Shown piece by piece: positions 63,940 to 64,000 of a stretch of 64,000 bases of DNA. The DNA is taken from the NCBI GenBank assembly GCA_038248985.1, contig JBBRWV010000001.1:14749-78748 (forward strand), in the 5' to 3' direction. A program made the translations under genes and the position numbers. Source of the stretch: JBBRWV01 sp038248985. Its GTDB lineage: Bacteria; Planctomycetota; Phycisphaerae; WQYP01. The notes under the pieces were generated by a model. It made no database searches, was not told the DNA's origin, and worked only from the letters and a program-made list of their open reading frames with translations. Each line of letters starts with the position of its first letter. Positions within the stretch are counted from its first letter, which is position 1.

Positions 63940-64000
63940 CTACAAATCCACCACCTCCAGGCTCCGCGGCAGCGTCAGCCCCAGCTTGTGTAACAGGATC
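63940..64000 (-). CDS. C-terminal end of a minus-strand gene, cut by the window
   Basis: On the minus strand the last bases read as an open frame ending ILLHKLGLTLPRSLEVVDL and a TAG stop. It sits just beyond a terminator facing it. Only 19 residues are visible, too few to name a family; a short hydrophobic/Leu-rich tail of this kind is seen at the end of some DDE transposases, but that is only a resemblance. Confidence 0.45.
   Translation of the reverse strand, partial: ILLHKLGLTLPRSLEVVDL

Overview
The window looks like a piece of a high-GC planctomycete chromosome, most likely class Phycisphaerae. This is inferred from gene content only; no rRNA is present. The evidence is: very large secreted TPR proteins next to ExbB/ExbD motor genes and a DUF4159 protein, an isolated prepilin-like gene, a futalosine-pathway menaquinone gene (mqnC), an imuA-imuB-dnaE2 cassette, and frequent TTG, GTG or apparently leaderless starts. 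I see no phage, insertion sequence, CRISPR array, rRNA or tRNA. The right edge cuts into one short, unidentified minus-strand gene.

Layout. 1-14.5 kb is one plus-strand block: a partial TPR/beta-module protein, a 2496-residue secreted protein of the same type, an ExbB/TolQ-like channel protein, two ExbD-like proteins, a small TonB-like membrane protein, a DUF4159 protein that seems to start at CTG, and a secreted TPR protein. I read it as a proton-driven envelope machine. 14.6-22.2 kb carries a DUF3311/sodium-solute symporter pair, a family 4 glycosyltransferase and a LolD/MacB-type ABC exporter (ATPase plus 1067-residue permease). 22.2-27.8 kb is the mutagenic-repair cassette imuA-imuB-dnaE2 behind a promoter that overlaps a large inverted repeat; imuA is broken by a one-base frameshift in a C tract.

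27.8-28.2 kb is a gene-free stretch at which the plus strand switches abruptly from C-rich to G-rich. 28.2-37.7 kb has an unknown cytoplasmic protein, a secreted TRASH/YHS-like metal-site protein, a pseudopilin, an S1-repeat protein, then a minus-strand run (dus-like, family 9 glycosyltransferase, maf, DUF192, PP2C phosphatase) and a secreted thioredoxin-like protein. 37.7-47.2 kb is housekeeping: M29 aminopeptidase, thioredoxin reductase, MscS channel, an orphan ABC ATPase, folD, tyrS, a ThuA protein, uppS and a lipoprotein phosphodiesterase. 47.2-64 kb has an SGNH hydrolase and a 1720-residue secreted beta-rich protein (both perhaps polysaccharide-related), panB, an HtrA protease, an AsmA-like protein, mqnC, a GH113-like glycosidase, a YdcF/DUF218 membrane protein and a frameshifted unknown gene.

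The most unusual feature is a set of short arrays of degenerate 7-base repeats of several unrelated sequences. They lie directly in front of start codons, across a start codon, and in frame inside coding sequences (three in the FtsX-like permease, one in the glycosyltransferase linker). One heptad, CTTGAAA, recurs at two gene starts 43 kb apart. They resemble the short tandemly repeated repetitive (STRR) heptamers of cyanobacteria in style.
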